Source: Flavobacteria bacterium GWA2_35_26 (GTDB lineage: Bacteria; Bacteroidota; Bacteroidia; Flavobacteriales; Flavobacteriaceae). Taken from it: 63,135 nt of DNA. Shown here one piece after another: positions 62,077 through 63,135 of the stretch (position 1 is the stretch's first letter; every line of letters begins with the position of its first letter). The DNA is taken from NCBI GenBank assembly GCA_001800905.1, contig MGWH01000005.1, forward strand, positions 120,303 through 183,437, read 5' to 3'. A program made the translations under genes and the position numbers. The notes under the pieces are model-generated. The model saw only the letters and a program-made list of their open reading frames with translations, had not been told where the DNA came from and did no database searches.

Positions 62077-62706
62077 TTATGCCATCTCCATCAATCTGGT
62101 CTTTACCTTATAGACATAGTTGGGTGAAGATTCTGTTACTCTACATATCTTTCTTACACCAACACCTTCTTTAAGTAGGGTCTTGATTTTGGCTACCTTG
62201 GGTTTGGATAAGAACTTGGATAGATCTTCAATGGAACCTGGTTTTCTTCCTGTGTACTTTCCAAGAGCTTTAGCTGCTGCTACCCCGGATAAAATTTTCT
62301 CACGCTGGGTTAAATAAGCAAACTCTGCTAGTGTCGATAACAAATTCGTCATAAGCATGGTCATTGGGGTGACATTACCTTTTTCATCCAATGTGGTTAT
62401 TCCTTCACGGATTAGTTTGATTGGGGTCTTATGCTCATGAGCTATATTAATGGTAGCCAAGATATCTGAGGTAGATCTCCCAAGCCTGTCAGATGATAAC
62501 ACGGATATGGATCTAACTCTACCAGCTTTAATCTCTTCAATGAGTTTACCACCGGCTTTGCGTTGTTGGAACTCTATTCTTCCAGAGACACCTTCATCTT
62601 TAAAAACGACTGCACCTTCTGGTATTTGTTCAACCTGGGTTATGATGTTTTGGAGGAAGTGACTGGTACGCATATAGTATGCTTCGTAGGGCTGTTTCTG
62701 TTTCAT
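62077..62706 (-). CDS. Serine recombinase (resolvase/invertase family)
   Basis: 209 aa. Catalytic domain 1-140: the nucleophile is Ser15 in YYMRTSHFLQN, with the active-site arginines in SSDRLGRSTSDI (72-83). The E-helix region follows (TPMTMLMTNLLSTLAEFAYLTQREKI, 113-138), then GKYTGRKPG and a C-terminal helix-turn-helix (about 168-205: VAKIKTLLKEGVGVRKICRV, NYVYKVKTR). Small resolvase/DNA-invertase type, not the large integrase type. Catalytic residues intact. Its codon usage is richer in G+C than that of the genes to the left. It is likely part of a mobile element, plasmid or invertible locus extending beyond the right edge. Confidence 0.92.
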   Translation of the reverse strand: MKQKQPYEAYYMRTSHFLQNIITQVEQIPEGAVVFKDEGVSGRIEFQQRKAGGKLIEEIKAGRVRSISVLSSDRLGRSTSDILATINIAHEHKTPIKLIREGITTLDEKGNVTPMTMLMTNLLSTLAEFAYLTQREKILSGVAAAKALGKYTGRKPGSIEDLSKFLSKPKVAKIKTLLKEGVGVRKICRVTESSPNYVYKVKTRLMEMA

Positions 62707-62948
62707 AAATGTATCATTTTAGGATGAAGAGATAATAACGACTTAAATCACATCTAATAGCCTTAAATCAATGTTCAAATAGTTCTAATTGTTTCTAGTG
62801 CTTGAACTACAATCTTTAATAATAACACTTGGTGCTTAAATCGCCCTTCGCATTTGCTCAGGGCTCTTGGTTAACACCGGGGTGCCTGGGAGCCTTCCTG
62901 GTATCCGGGCTTGAATAAAGGGTAAATGATTTTTGGGCAGGGAGGATA
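62707..62948. other. Possible recombination region upstream of the recombinase
   Basis: 242 bases between divergent genes. The left part is AT-rich; 62850-62940 is about half G+C and contains imperfect direct repeats CTTGGTTAACACCGGGG (62866-62882) and CCTGGTATCCGGG (62897-62909), plus the local dyad CACC-GG-GGTG at 62876-62885. Such a region upstream of a serine recombinase gene is where a res or inversion site would be expected. Not proven. Confidence 0.4.
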
Positions 62949-63077
62949 ATGACTTTTATGATTCTTGATAATGATTCAAAACCTAAGGGTGTATTACTAG
63001 AACTAAGAAAAAAGGGTCAAAATCGGTTTAAAAATTTTTTGGCTAAAAATCCCAAAATTGAAGAACTAGTCTGTTAA
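62949..63077 (+). CDS. Small hypothetical protein (42 aa)
   Basis: MTFMILDNDSKPKGVLLELR and then a Lys/Asn-rich C-terminal half ending IEELVC. Preceded by GGGAGG seven bases before the ATG, an unusually good Shine-Dalgarno for Bacteroidota, which supports translation. Highly charged and probably helical (LLELRKKGQNRFKNFLAK). No family recognised. Located 242 bases from the divergent recombinase. Confidence 0.45.
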   Translation: MTFMILDNDSKPKGVLLELRKKGQNRFKNFLAKNPKIEELVC

Positions 63078-63135
63078 AGCACAACTGGATGATATGGTGC
63101 TGTGTATATCTCGCTTCTCCAGGAAGTCTTGGTAG

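Noticed and set aside
63066..63134. Minus-strand open frame entering from the right edge, 22 codons before a stop
   Set aside because: Could be the end of a gene outside the window, but nothing in the residues is recognisable, and it overlaps the small ORF tail to tail.

Overview
The window looks like chromosomal DNA of a member of the Flavobacteriia (Bacteroidota), most likely Flavobacterium or a close relative. Evidence: low G+C and strongly AT-rich intergenic DNA; almost no Shine-Dalgarno sequences; repeated -7 boxes of the Bacteroidota type (TAnnTTTG) about 19 bases behind a TTTG element, for example in front of tRNA-His; and a typical gene set (menaquinone synthesis genes, BshB1, GH97 glycosidase, large HEVGHTLGLRHN metalloprotease, NIPSNAP protein, outer-membrane proteins ending in Phe-x-Ile). 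These are ordinary housekeeping and degradative genes, with accessory material at 27.1-27.9 kb, 44.4-44.9 kb and, most clearly, at the right end (62-63.1 kb).

Layout. 1-7.2 kb: fatty acid beta-oxidation operon on the minus strand (MarR regulator, FadB-type fusion, thiolase, acyl-CoA dehydrogenase cut by the window edge), plus an acyl-CoA ligase. 7.3-17 kb: LtaS-like membrane sulfatase-fold protein, PurL, a lipoprotein, the first menaquinone block (hotdog thioesterase and isochorismate synthase), BshB1 and tRNA-His. 17.1-27 kb: sulfurtransferase, then secreted hydrolases (M28 peptidase, dienelactone hydrolase-like, penicillin-acylase-like, cyanophycinase-like) behind an Lrp regulator, divergent from ornithine aminotransferase; then NIPSNAP and PhyH proteins. 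27.1-27.85 kb: a frameshifted NERD/zinc-ribbon gene. 28-38.5 kb: DnaK, a large metalloprotease, CorA, GH97, a second M28 peptidase and an outer-membrane protein. 38.5-49.9 kb: KdsA, a MarR-nitroreductase-YceI operon, acyl-ACP thioesterase, MiaA, an exonuclease/GIY-YIG protein, a four-helix-bundle gene, YggS, 3-hydroxyacyl-CoA dehydrogenase, Gfo/Idh oxidoreductase, Pcm, an XRE-Fic protein and SmpB. 50-56.5 kb: small enzymes, an M1 peptidase and the agmatine-to-putrescine pair. 56.6-61.8 kb: CvfB-like protein and the second menaquinone block (menB, menA, unknown TPR protein, menC), closed by a strong terminator. 61.8-63.1 kb: a serine recombinase and a small ORF in DNA of different composition.

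How the genes fit together. Five menaquinone functions lie in two blocks about 41 kb apart; menD and menE are in neither. Arginine-derived nitrogen links the cyanophycinase-like peptidase, ornithine aminotransferase and the agmatine deiminase/N-carbamoylputrescine amidase pair. Two MarR regulators each have palindromes in their own promoters. I did not find an obvious new multi-gene defence or mobile system. The most useful leads are the two MarR operator arrays, the dnaK upstream region, the NERD frameshift, the four-helix-bundle insertion with its 13-bp repeats, the unknown secreted TPR protein inside the menaquinone operon, and the recombinase island at the right edge.
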